A DNA stretch of 64,000 nt. Origin: CAZSRX01 sp964609675 [NCBI: uncultured Bacteroidota bacterium]. GTDB taxonomy: Bacteria; CLD3; SB21. The stretch is from positions 1 to 64,000 of the forward strand of contig CAZSRX010000020.1 in NCBI GenBank assembly GCA_964609675.1. Reading direction: 5' to 3'. The notes below the pieces were generated by a model that was not told where the DNA came from, did not search any database, and saw only the letters and a program-made list of their open reading frames with translations. A program made the position numbers and the translations under genes. Each line of letters begins with the position of its first letter. Position 1 is the stretch's first letter. Positions 29,411 to 40,400 of this stretch are shown in pieces.

Positions 29411-30571
29411 TTATACTGTTATGGCTTTAATATGTTTCAGCGCAAATTCCCGCGCGTTGCGATCGGCCTCCAGAATATCCTCAAGCCGGGGATCATAGGC
29501 AATCCGGTGGTGTTGCATAACCGCATCAATAACCTCGGGTATTGCCATGAATGGAATCATTTTTTTAAGAAAATATTCCACGGCGATTTCATTGGCCGCG
29601 TTCAGAGCGGCCGGCAGGGTGCCGCCCGCCGCCAGAGCCTGATAAGCCAGTTTCAGACAGGGAAAGTTATCCGAATCCGGCCTAGCGAAATCCAGGCGCT
29701 GAAGCGTGCGAAAGTCCAGTCGCGGAAAATCGCTGGCCTGGCGTTCGGGATACGTCAGCGCATATTGAATCGGCAGTTTCATGTCCGGCAGACCCATCTG
29801 CGCTTTGACAGAACCGTCGCGAAACTCGACCATGGAATGTATGATGGACTGCGGATGGATGACGACGTCGATGTATTCGGGCGGCAAATTAAAAAGCCAG
29901 TGCGCCTCAATGACCTCCAGACCTTTATTCATGAGCGTCGCGGAGTCAATGGTGATTTTCTGTCCCATGCTCCAGTTCGGATGCTTCAGCGCCTGTTCGG
30001 GCGTAACCGTACGGAGTTGTTCGCGCGACCATCCGCGGAACGGGCCTCCGGATGCCGTCAGGATAATTCGGCCGATGGTTTCCGGCCGCTCGCCGACAAG
30101 ACACTGAAAAATGGCGCTGTGCTCGCTGTCAACGGGTATCATGAAAACCTGATGCTCCCTAACCAGACGCGTCACAAGGGCGCCTCCGGCTACAAGGGTT
30201 TCTTTATTCGCTAAGGCGATATCTTTGCCCCGCTTAATGCAAGCCACGGTTGGCTCCAACCCGGCCGCGCCTACCATGGCGGATACCATCATATCAAAAT
30301 CAGCTTCCTGAGCCATTTGTTTAAGTCCGCTGAGGCCCGACAGAATACGCACGGGTTCATTCCCTATAAGTTCCTTAAGGTGCGGCAATTGGTGTTCATC
30401 GGTAATTAGTATGCAACCGGGCTTAAATTCCATGGCCTGCGCCGCAAGGAGCGCGGCATTCCGGTTTGCCGCCAAACAGGAAATATGGAATAATCCGGGA
30501 TTTTTTCGGACAATTTCCAGGGTACTTTGTCCGATTGAGCCGGTAGAGCCAAATATGCCAATAGATTTCAT
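29411..30571 (-). CDS. dxr: 1-deoxy-D-xylulose-5-phosphate reductoisomerase
   Basis: First committed enzyme of the non-mevalonate isoprenoid pathway. It is 386 residues, the standard length. The NADPH-binding G-S-T-G-S-I-G is at 8-14, followed by A-N-K-E-T-L-V-A-G-G, P-V-D-S-E-H-S-A, L-T-A-S-G-G-P-F and M-G-Q-K-I-T-I-D-S-A-T. It heads the long minus-strand run that includes rseP, tgt, def and the RND pump. The adjacent dxr-rseP pair is common in bacteria. Confidence 0.96.
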   Translation of the reverse strand: MKSIGIFGSTGSIGQSTLEIVRKNPGLFHISCLAANRNAALLAAQAMEFKPGCILITDEHQLPHLKELIGNEPVRILSGLSGLKQMAQEADFDMMVSAMVGAAGLEPTVACIKRGKDIALANKETLVAGGALVTRLVREHQVFMIPVDSEHSAIFQCLVGERPETIGRIILTASGGPFRGWSREQLRTVTPEQALKHPNWSMGQKITIDSATLMNKGLEVIEAHWLFNLPPEYIDVVIHPQSIIHSMVEFRDGSVKAQMGLPDMKLPIQYALTYPERQASDFPRLDFRTLQRLDFARPDSDNFPCLKLAYQALAAGGTLPAALNAANEIAVEYFLKKMIPFMAIPEVIDAVMQHHRIAYDPRLEDILEADRNAREFALKHIKAITV

Positions 30572-30725
30572 ATATCCAATCCTAAAAAGCTGGGTATGAT
30601 ACTAAAATAAATGATAGATTACAAATAATTTTTAGCCGGTACAAATTATTATTGGAATATTGCGTATTTTTATTATATATTCTGCACGTTTAGCTATTTA
30701 GACTCTACCTTGTCAGGAATGATTT

Positions 30726-31883
30726 ATGGATAATACAAACGAGGAAAAGAAACACCGGGTATTAGTCGTAGACGATGAAGAACTTAATGTACGTTTTTTA
30801 TCTACTTTTTTAACGCGAAAAGGGTTTACGGTTGATGTGGCGCAGCGTGGTACCGAGGCGCTTGATAAAATCAAGGAAGTCATGCCCGACGTGGTTCTGC
30901 TGGACGTGATGATGCCGGATATGGACGGTTTTGAAGTATGCCGGGTTCTCCGCCAGAATCCCGCCACCCACTTGCTTCCGATCATCATGGTCACGGCGCT
31001 GCACAGCATCGAAGACGAAGTGCGGGCGCTTGAAGTAGGGGCCGATGATTTTCTCCCCAAACCGATTAATAATCTGGAACTCATGGCCAGATTACGTTCC
31101 CTTCTTCGCATCAAAAACCTTCATGACCAGCTCAAGGAGAGCAAACAGGAACTGGAAATCAAGAACAAAGAACTGATTGAATTGCAGGGCTTCCGCGACT
31201 CCCTCACCCAGATGATTATCCATGACCTGAAGAATCCGCTGACCGGCATCATGGGCTGCACCGAAATTCTGATGATGATGAGCGACACCCTCAATGAGAA
31301 GCAGATGACGATTGTCAAAAAGCTCGACGAAAGCGCTACCACCATGCTTCGGATGATTACGGATATGCTCGACATCAGCCGCATGGAAGAAAACAAAGTC
31401 AAACTGAAGAAGCAGGTGTTTAGTATCCGCGAAATCTTCGAGGCATCCCTGAGCGAGTTTGCTTTTCTGATGGACAAAAACAGAATTAAAGGCATCATCG
31501 AGATGGAAGCCTCCGTACCGCCTATTGAGGCCGACCGGGATATGATTCAGCGCGTCGTCGCCAATCTGTTACATAACGCCATCAAGCACAGCCTCAAGGA
31601 TCAAAACGTAATACTTCGCGCTTCCCACGACCCGGAACAACACCGTATCAATATTTCCGTTAAAGATTCCGGTGAAGGCATTGCTCCGGAATACCATGAA
31701 AAAATATTCGAAAAATTCGCTCAGGCCGACCTGAAAAAACTCGGCCTTAAAACCGACCGCGGACTCGGCCTCACTTTTTGCAAACTGGCGGTTGAAGCGC
31801 ACGGAGGAAAAATCTGGGTTGAAAGCAATGTCGGCACCGGCAGCGAGTTTAAATTCTTTATACCCCTGAATACCTCTGCATGA
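30726..31883 (+). CDS. Response regulator-histidine kinase hybrid (REC-HisKA-HATPase)
   Basis: A 385-residue soluble signalling protein with an N-terminal receiver (D16-D17, phospho-acceptor Asp60, Lys in L-P-K-P), a short coiled coil, a HisKA dimerisation domain with His166 in I-I-H-D-L-K-N-P-L, and a HATPase (N-A-I-K-H, D-S-G-E-G-I-A-P, G-L-G-L-T-F-C). There is no membrane segment, so the input is either phosphotransfer to the receiver or a partner protein. AGGAA precedes the start. It is first in a plus-strand run with comF, a lipid kinase and a Crp/Fnr regulator, and is divergent from dxr. Confidence 0.93.
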   Translation: MDNTNEEKKHRVLVVDDEELNVRFLSTFLTRKGFTVDVAQRGTEALDKIKEVMPDVVLLDVMMPDMDGFEVCRVLRQNPATHLLPIIMVTALHSIEDEVRALEVGADDFLPKPINNLELMARLRSLLRIKNLHDQLKESKQELEIKNKELIELQGFRDSLTQMIIHDLKNPLTGIMGCTEILMMMSDTLNEKQMTIVKKLDESATTMLRMITDMLDISRMEENKVKLKKQVFSIREIFEASLSEFAFLMDKNRIKGIIEMEASVPPIEADRDMIQRVVANLLHNAIKHSLKDQNVILRASHDPEQHRINISVKDSGEGIAPEYHEKIFEKFAQADLKKLGLKTDRGLGLTFCKLAVEAHGGKIWVESNVGTGSEFKFFIPLNTSA

Positions 31884-31938
31884 TCTTTGACATTCGGCAA
31901 TGCCCGGATGTATCCTTCGAGCATAAATCACCGGCTTC

Positions 31939-32616
31939 ATGAAACGATGGCTTCAACCCCTTCTGGATTTTGTATATCCGCCGTTTTGCGTAGTATGCGA
32001 CGGGCCTCTTAAAGGCGGTGGAAATTATGTTTGTGATGATTGCTGGGGAAACCTGGAGTTTTATGAAGGCGAAGTATGCCATGGCCTGACCAACCGCTCG
32101 CACATCGACGAAGTCCTCACCACATTTGTGTATGATGATCCGATGAAAAGGATTATGCATTATCTGAAATATAAGAAGGCCCGGCGGATCGGCGCACAGC
32201 TGGCATCGTATATGGTACGGCTGTTACAGCATCCGGGTTTACGAAGGCCGGATATGCTGATCCCGGTGCCGCTACATAAAATCAAACGCCGGGAGCGCGG
32301 TTACAACCAGTCTGAGATCATCGCGGTTCACCTTAGCCGCCTGACCGGCATTCCCTGCCGGCCGGAAATCGTGATCCGATGCCGCAATACGGTCTCCCAG
32401 ACACAAATGACCGGCGCGAAAGAACGGGTCCGCAATGTGGCCGGTATTTTTACCGTAACGGACGCCCATGCGGTCACGGGCAGGTCGGTGGCTCTGCTGG
32501 ACGATGTCGTCACCACCGGCGCCACGGCCAACGCTGCTGCCCTTGCGCTGAAGACAGCCGGCGCATTCCATGTTACATTACTGACCGTTGCGCACCCGAT
32601 ACTTCGGGATATATAA
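31939..32616 (+). CDS. ComF-family phosphoribosyltransferase-like protein
   Basis: A 225-residue protein with an N-terminal zinc finger (C17-V-V-C20, C32-D-D-C35) and a PRTase domain with the PRPP loop V-A-L-L-D-D-V-V-T-T-G-A-T near residue 190. ComF proteins support DNA uptake in naturally competent bacteria, but the family is much broader and its catalytic role is unsettled. No other competence genes are in the window. Confidence 0.88.
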   Translation: MKRWLQPLLDFVYPPFCVVCDGPLKGGGNYVCDDCWGNLEFYEGEVCHGLTNRSHIDEVLTTFVYDDPMKRIMHYLKYKKARRIGAQLASYMVRLLQHPGLRRPDMLIPVPLHKIKRRERGYNQSEIIAVHLSRLTGIPCRPEIVIRCRNTVSQTQMTGAKERVRNVAGIFTVTDAHAVTGRSVALLDDVVTTGATANAAALALKTAGAFHVTLLTVAHPILRDI

Positions 32617-32678
32617 TTATTACTTGAAAGATTAAAATAAAGTCAACATATTATTTTTTATACCGACTTAAATTTTTT

Positions 32679-33602
32679 ATGACGATGAAAATTGGTTTTG
32701 TTGTAAATCCGAACGCCGGCGTTCATCGCAACAGTTATAAAGAAATTCGTGAACTGGCTGAACGCACTTTCGACCGATCGCACCAGGTGGAAATCATACC
32801 GACCAAAGGCGCCGGCGATGCCACCCAGATAGCCCGCCATTTCGCGCAGGACCGGTTCGATATCGTAGCGGCCGTCGGCGGCGACGGTACAGCCAATGAA
32901 ACCGCTCAGGGTCTAGTCCAGACCGATACCGCTTTCACGGTAATCCCCTACGGTTCCGGTAACGGATTGGCGCGCGGTTTGTCGATCCCGCTCGACCGGC
33001 GGCGGGCCGTTAAAATGATTCTCAATCGTCATTATAAAATGATTGACGCCGGCGAGGTAATTGACGGCGAACAACGCCGGATGTTTTTCGGATTCGCCGG
33101 CATTGGCTTTGACGCCCTGATCGGCAAACGCTTCAATGAGCAAAAAGGCCGCCGCGGGTTGACTTCATATATCCGGCTGGCCCTGGACAGCTACCATCGC
33201 TACGAGCCGGTTCCCGTCCGCATCTGCTTCAATGAAAAGGAAATCTATGCCAAACCGTTCATTCTGGCCATTGCCAATACCCGCGAATACGGCAACAGCG
33301 CCAAGATCGCCCCGATGGCCATCCCGGATGACGGTTTGTTCGAGGTCTGTATCCTCCAGAATATAACCTTTCTGAAAGGACTGCTGAACGGCTGGCGACT
33401 GTTTGCCGGCTCCATCCACAAACTACCCGAAATGAGTATCTATCGTTCCCGGTACATCGAAATTATTCCGGAAGGTAAACTGATTTATCATCTGGACGGG
33501 GAACCCTATGAAACTGAGAATAAGTTAACTTTCAAAGTATTGCCCAAATTCATGAAAGTGATTGTCAGCGAAAAACACAACCATATCGGGACATTCCAAT
33601 GA
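32679..33602 (+). CDS. Diacylglycerol/lipid kinase family protein
   Basis: A 307-residue YegS/DgkB-type lipid kinase that phosphorylates diacylglycerol, sphingosine-like or related lipids. The ATP-binding strand V-V-N-P-N-A-G is at 9-15, the signature V-G-G-D-G-T-A-N-E follows near 66-74, and P-Y-G-S-G-N-G-L-A-R completes the site. Its stop overlaps the start of the Crp/Fnr gene (ATGA). It is one of two such kinases in the window; the other (50659) lacks a normal start. Confidence 0.9.
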   Translation: MTMKIGFVVNPNAGVHRNSYKEIRELAERTFDRSHQVEIIPTKGAGDATQIARHFAQDRFDIVAAVGGDGTANETAQGLVQTDTAFTVIPYGSGNGLARGLSIPLDRRRAVKMILNRHYKMIDAGEVIDGEQRRMFFGFAGIGFDALIGKRFNEQKGRRGLTSYIRLALDSYHRYEPVPVRICFNEKEIYAKPFILAIANTREYGNSAKIAPMAIPDDGLFEVCILQNITFLKGLLNGWRLFAGSIHKLPEMSIYRSRYIEIIPEGKLIYHLDGEPYETENKLTFKVLPKFMKVIVSEKHNHIGTFQ

Positions 33603-34294
33603 ACACGAGCGCTTCCGCCAAAATAGAATTTCTAAAAAAAGTTCCAATTTTCAGCGAATTGACCTCCAGGGATTTGGAACGTATTTCGCAGGTTACTCAT
33701 CACCGCTCTTATAAAAAAGATCAGGTGATTCTGATTGAGGAAGAAACCGGACAAACATTATTCATACTCATGAACGGACAGGTTAAAATATCCAGAATCG
33801 GCGAGGAAGGACGCGAGGTTATTCTGGCGGTAATGGCCGAGGGAGATATATTCGGCGAGATGTCCCTGCTCGACGGACAATCCCGCTCCGCCAACGTCAC
33901 CCTGCTGCAGGATTCCGAAATGCTCCTTATTTACCGCGACGATTTCCTGCGCCTACTCCATGAATTCCCTTCTATAGCGATTAACCTTTTAAAAGAACTG
34001 GCCCGGCGCATGCGAAAATCCGACTCCCAGATTAAAAGCCTATCCTTGAAGGACTCTACCGGCAAAGTCACTTCCACGCTCATACGTCTTGCTGAGGACA
34101 TCGGCCAGCGAAAGGGAAATGAAGTCTGGATTAAGTCTCTTCCCACACAGCGCGATCTGGCCAATATGGCTGGTACAAGCCGGGAAACCATTTCACGCAT
34201 GTTACAAAAACTCATCAACGACGGCTATGTAATAAAAAAAGGCAACCGGATCATTTTTCTGAATTTCGACCAATTTAAAAAAGATTTTCAGTAA
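33599..34294 (+). CDS. Crp/Fnr-family transcriptional regulator
   Basis: A 231-residue regulator with an N-terminal cyclic nucleotide-binding-like beta roll (about 15-125, including F-G-E-M-S-L-L-D-G and S-R-S-A-N-V) and a C-terminal winged helix (about 165-220) with T-Q-R-D-L-A-N-M-A-G-T-S-R-E-T-I-S-R. No Fnr-type Cys cluster is present, so it does not sense oxygen through iron-sulfur. The ligand could be a cyclic nucleotide or none. It is translationally coupled to the lipid kinase and may regulate this plus-strand group. Confidence 0.92.
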   Translation: MNTSASAKIEFLKKVPIFSELTSRDLERISQVTHHRSYKKDQVILIEEETGQTLFILMNGQVKISRIGEEGREVILAVMAEGDIFGEMSLLDGQSRSANVTLLQDSEMLLIYRDDFLRLLHEFPSIAINLLKELARRMRKSDSQIKSLSLKDSTGKVTSTLIRLAEDIGQRKGNEVWIKSLPTQRDLANMAGTSRETISRMLQKLINDGYVIKKGNRIIFLNFDQFKKDFQ

Positions 34295-34357
34295 CTGTAT
34301 CCACGCCCGCACCATTACCATACGCACAACGTCCCCCACGATTCAGAAAACACCGCA

Positions 34358-34395
34358 TAAAAAATGCCGCCATCGGTAAAAACCAGACGGCGGCA
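34358..34395 (-). terminator. Intrinsic terminator after the alpha-2-macroglobulin gene
   Basis: On the minus strand TGCCGCC (34389-34395) pairs with GGCGGCA (34365-34371) around a 17-base loop and is followed by a T-run (A-run 34359-34364 on the plus strand). It lies just past the stop at 34419 and separates it from the convergent Crp/Fnr gene. Confidence 0.8.
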
Positions 34396-34418
34396 ATATT
34401 ATCACGTTTTTCGCCTGA

Positions 34419-37400
34419 TTATTCTATTCTGATTTTTATTCCTTCCGAATGGCTTGAAAACTCCGGCGCGTACATGCACTGAATGGTAGTAATACCATTC
34501 TGGAACTCGCCTTTCAGAGAAGCTCTCAGCGGGTACTCAAATACATACGTTCCTTTTGGCAGCCAGGAGATAAAGAAATTTGTGGAAGCGTCTTTGGTCG
34601 TTTCATAATAGCCCAGACCGTCCTGATATTTATACCGCGATAGCACGTTTACCGGCTCCATGCCTGCCGCGCGCATATCTTTCATATGAATGTACTCCAT
34701 GGCCCGGTCCACTTTCAGTTCGATGCGCACCTTGACCAGATCGCCGACTTTAATGACGTTGTTATCGGTAATTGGCTCCAGCACGGGGCCTTTGTCGGTA
34801 TTCTTCTGCAGGAAAAGTTTTTTATTCAGTTTCAAAGGCGTTTCCGACGGCGTGATCTTGTCGAGGGATTCGAAATATTGCCAATACACCGCTCCCCAGG
34901 CCACGCCTTCGTCTTTTTTCTCCACCTTGATCTTTCCCATAGACGGTTTTACCGCGTCCCGCATCCATGAGGTTTTATAATACCCCGTGCCTTTTTCGAC
35001 GTCCAGCTGCTGCTTTCTAACCTCAACTTTTTCACCGCCCAGGGAGACTTCTACCAGTTGATCCGATGCCAGCAGATTGACTCCGCGCCGAAGCAACGCA
35101 TAACACGCTTCGGCCGTGGCTTTAGTCGTCTTCCAGTCCTGGGTCTGCTTCTGCTTCAGCAGCCATACTTTCATGGCCTCCACCGATTCCTGGTCGTTCA
35201 TCACTTCGTCAAAGGCCTCAATCAGATAGGTCTGTGTTTCAATCGGCGCGTTGTACCAGTAGTACCCGCGTTCATGGTTCCAGTACATCCCCATTTCTTC
35301 CGAAGTCAGCGCGTGTTCTTTGATAGACTTCATGATGGCCTTCGGTGTTGCCTGGTCGCCTGCCCGGTGCAATCCCAGAGCAATCATCGCCTGCGCCATG
35401 TAATTCCACTTCAGCCAGTATTGCTGCGCCTGCTGCTTCCAGTAATCGTAGGCTTCCTGATACTTCGACTCCAGCTTCTGATTGGAATAAAAACTTCTTG
35501 TGTACAGATAATGCAGCTGGGTATAACCCAGATTGTTCTGATTAAGCGGAATCTTATAGCGTATAAGATTTTCATAATCCTCCTTCATCCGCGCGTCTAT
35601 GTAGGGAACCGCTTTTTGACACATCGCATCGATTTTATCCTCATAATCCGATTTGACGCCCATGGCCTTAAGATGCCCGAACCCCGTCAGAATATGCTGG
35701 GTAATGTACCGGTCGTCCGGCATGCCCGTAAACCAGGGCCAGCCGCCGTTGGACGTTTGCGCCTCGGATAATTTTTTAACGGCGGTTTTCAGGCTCTGGT
35801 TCATCATATTCAGGTCAAACAACAGGCCCAGTCGCTTCTTACGTGTCGTCTCATCCTGTCCGTCCAGCACCCAGGGTGTTTCCTGCAAAAGTAGATATTT
35901 TAGTTCCTGGTTCTTCTCTAAATTGGACAGTAGCGCCTTCGTATCCTTCCAGCTTTCAAACACCCGTTTGATTTTCGGATTCGAGTTGGCAATGTGCGTG
36001 GAAATCGAATTTGCGTAAATCCTCGAAAAAGTCTGTTCGGTGCATTCATAAGGATATTCCATCATATACGGCAGGGCCTGCACCGCATACCACGCCGGGT
36101 TGGAAGTCATTTCCAGTGTAAACCGCTCATGCCGTAGCGTGGACGATTTGCCCGACTCCAGCAGTTTAGTAAAAGTAAAGTTCTTCTTCTGCTTGCCGCG
36201 GATCGGCAACGGCATGGTTTCTATCACCAGCATGGCATTGGGTAAAATCGGCACCGTCCCTTCCTCGCCGTCAGAGAAATCACCGGCCTTCGCCACAACC
36301 CGGTAAGTAAACGCCTGTAAATCCTTTGGCACCACCATCTTCCAGCTTAATGCCGCGCTGCCCTGTTTATCAATTTTAACCGTCTGCTGCAGGTCTTTCA
36401 GTTCAAACAGTTTCTGAACCGGCTGCATCGTCACCGCATCAAAGAGCTGAAGTTGAGCGACGGCCGTCATGTCTGTATCGGTGATGTTGCTCACTTTTGC
36501 CGCGAAATGCAGGATATCGCCATCGCGGACAAACCGCGGCGGATTCGGCTGAACCATCAGGTCTTTCTGGGTAACAACCGTTTTCTGGATTTGCCCGATT
36601 TTCAGGTCTTTGGTATGCGCCAACGCCATAAATTTCCATCTGGTAAGCGCCTCCGGGATGGTAAAACTCAGAATGATTTCCCCGTTTTCGTTCGTGGCCA
36701 GATGGGGATAGAAAAACGCCGTCTCATTCAGGTTGGTGCGTATCTTAACTCCGGATAAATCTTCCGCCTCTCCCCCGTCATTGGTGGTAGTTTCGGTTGA
36801 ATGTCCATTGGTCAGCTTGGGCGGAGGCGGCGGCTGTTTTTCATCTTTATCATCGCCTCCGTTTTTCTTGGTTTTGATGGAAATCATATCCTTTTCCCCT
36901 TCGTTTACCCCCGCAAATTCCTCCGATGCCGCGAGCGGCAATTCGGCTTTACCGCCGCTGTCCATTTTCATGGAACGCTTAAAATCCTTACGGTGGTAGT
37001 AACCGTAACTGAAATAAAGTCCAAACAAGTTTAACTGATCGTAGCTCTGGGAATAAAATTCCCTGTATTTATTCCAATCGTACCCAAAGGCCGTTCCGCT
37101 GGCGATTTTAAAGGACTGCGACTGCAAACTATAATAATAGGAATAAAACGACGGCATCAGGTACCAGCTCCAGTAATGCGGGCGGAAGACGTCTAACGAG
37201 GCGTCATACAGCGTGGCAACCAGTTCCGCCGCCACTTTATCCGCCAGAGCGCCCCTGATAATCAGTTTCCATTGTTCGTTTGCTCCCGGCTGCAGTTTAT
37301 CGCGGAATGAGGCCATTTCAATTTTCAGATCCTTATTCGTCCACGGCACATAAATGTTGTTCGTCTGGGTGTACAACCGGTTATGCCGCACCATCTCCCA

Positions 37401-40400
37401 GTGAACCGCCAGCCCTCCGCGGTGCTTCTCTTCAATGGGTATTTCGATAACTTTTTGCTCCTTGTTCAGCGTCAGCCATTCTTTATAAACAATCTTGTTT
37501 TGATGTTCAATCCGGTAAAATATTTTGGATGTCTCATAAGCCGAGCCAATGATGAAACGGGCTTTCTCTCCGGGTTCACCGCCGGTTTTAACGGGTATCA
37601 GATAGAAAGGCGAAACCTGATTGGATTGGCCGGATTCATTGGCAAAAACGGTAAAATATTTCTCCGCTTTAACCGTCGTTCCATAGCGGTCTTTCGTGTC
37701 AAATACGCAATAATAGATTCCCGGTTCATAAGTCATTACTTCAGGCAGTTGCAGCTCTTTTTGCGTTTTGGTATCCACGCGCCGATCCATGAGCGCCGCC
37801 GATCGCTTCCATTTCGACCAGTTCGCTTCATCTGCATATATATCATTCGTAAACCACTTAACATAATCCTCTTTGGGAATAATGAACTGATCGGGATCAG
37901 CCCACAAGCGGCTGCGCAGTATCCGCTCAGGTTGTTCCAGTTTATAAATTTTAAAACCACCTTCGGCCGGCTCAAATTCACCGTTGAGATTCGTGGTAAT
38001 GAAACGGATTTTCAACGTATCGGCCTTGTTAACCGTTTCCGGAAAATCCAAAGAAGCTGACAAGGCGATATAGCCAATCTTCACCCAGGATTGGCCGCTC
38101 CGGGTCTCGCCGTTGACATCGGTAACATCGGCATAGATGATATATTCAAACTGCGGGTATTGAGACGGCGGAATGCTCTTGTCGGGTTTTGCCGTGAAAC
38201 GGACTTTAAATTCGCCTTTAGAATCGGTAAAGGTCGTTCCGTGGGTTATTTCTTTGTCGGGTACGGTCGGCCGGTAGCCCCACCACCAGTACCAATACGG
38301 GAAGGATGCCCGGCGAACCACGCGGTACTGTACTTTGGCGTTATCCACCACGCTTCCGGCATAGGCCTTGGCCGTACCGGTAACCTCCACTTCCTCATTC
38401 AGCTTGTAGCCCTTCGAGACCGGTTTAATTTCCACTTCAAATTTCGGCCGTTTATATTCCTCTACGCTAAAATACGCCGAGCCGCTTTCATTCTGAATAT
38501 GCATCTGCCCGTTCAAACGGTCGGTAGGTGTGACAAAACTTCCGCTGAAGGAGCCGTAAGCGTTGGTGATCAGACTCCGTTCGCTGATCTTCTGATAATT
38601 GACGTCATAAAATACAACAGTAGTTTTCTTATTTGGCAATACCTCATGCTTTAATCCCTTCGGATCGGATTTGATGATAATGCCTTTGAAATAAACCGTC
38701 TGCCCCGGACGATAGATACTCCGGTCCGTAAATATTTTTGTGGCAATCTGATCGCGTTCTTTCTCCCGCTTATACTGGTATATATAAAAATTTTCAAGCG
38801 GCGCATAAAAATCGTTTTCTTGCTTAAGCTCAAAGCGGTAATAATAATAGTTCTCCGAACCTTTCATGATAAACATTCCGTCCTCGTCGGTGGTGAAATC
38901 CGGGCCGCTCTTCCAGACGTACGTACGGCTATTATAATCGTAAATATTATAAAAGGACCGGACATTCACATCGGCCAACGGTTCGCCGGTCACACTGTGC
39001 ATAACAAACATTTTCTTCCCCTCGAATTCAGCCGAATTCTCAGAAACAAGACTCAGGTTGGTAATCCAGAACGGCGTGACGGAGACGGTGTTGTTTTTAC
39101 GTTTAAAGCTTGGGTCCGCGCTGATGAGTACGGCATAGAAGCCGAGAGGAAGCCCGTCCATTTTCATCTCCAGACGGTGATTGATATAATCTCCCGGGTC
39201 CGGAAGTTTCTCCGGCCATGCCTTCAGCGGCTTGATCGCGCTGTAATATTCCCACCGATCGTCATACTCCTTATTCTGGGATTTCATGTACTGGTTGTAA
39301 TCCAGCCGCACTAAGCGGAGGAATACATTGGTGACATTGCGGTACTCCACCATCATACGGAAAGGGGTTTGAGGCGGCACAGTGGATTCCAGCGAGACGG
39401 ACAGGTATTTCTCCCGTATACGGTCCATCAAAGCCTGGCAGTTGGCCGCACCGCGGGATTTCGGGAAGCGGGACGCCGCTTTCTCCGCGATATCATAGGC
39501 AATCTTACGGTTGGATGTTTTTTTAATGTCTGTGGAAGCATCGGCGACAGGTTCGGGCTGGTTAAAATAATAATCGGCGAGGACATAGCTGACCTGCGCG
39601 GCGATCGGATACGCCCGCACCGATTGTTCCAGCTCATTCAGGGTTTTCAGATAGGCATCGTCTTTATCCTCCGGCACGGCCTTTTCACGGGCATACTCCA
39701 GTCGGATAAGGTCGATATCCGTAAGCGCCGTTGGATCGCTGTCATCGATATGACATCGGATCATCTCTTGAAGGAGGGTTACGGCCTTGAATTTCATCGA
39801 AGCGCTGTCCGGCGTGCTGAATTTAGCCCGGATGAATTCACCCGCCGGGGCAAGAGCCCGCAGGTCATCCAACTCAAATTCCTCAACGGGTTTGATGAGG
39901 TTGTTCTCGTCGTTACGGTAAAAATCAAACGCGCGGTGGGCCAGAAAGTCGTAAAGGGAGGGTCGGTATATTTTGGAGTTTTTTTCGGTATTCAGCACAT
40001 CGTCAAACCATTCCAGCTTCGTGCGCTGGAGACTGTCCGTGTTTGAGAGGGAAGCCGCATACAGATCCGTTACGCGCCGGAGCAGCTTCTGCAACGACCA
40101 GGTCCGGATGTCCGGCGAAACGGTATCGGCCACTTCGGTACGATTGTAAAATTTCCACCGGTTGTTCTGGTAATAACCCCAGTAAAAATCGGCCAGCAGA
40201 GACTGCATGACCGGTTTGGCGGGAAACTCCGCCGCCGCGGTTTCGGCTTCAAGGGTATCAATCGATTTAACCAGGCCCTCTTCCTCGATGGTCATGATAT
40301 ATTTAAGCAAGTGGATTACCGCCTTAATCTGCTGGACGTGATTGCGGTCCTGTTTGGCTTTACGGTATATCTGCCTGACTACGTCCTGCGCGGATTTCGG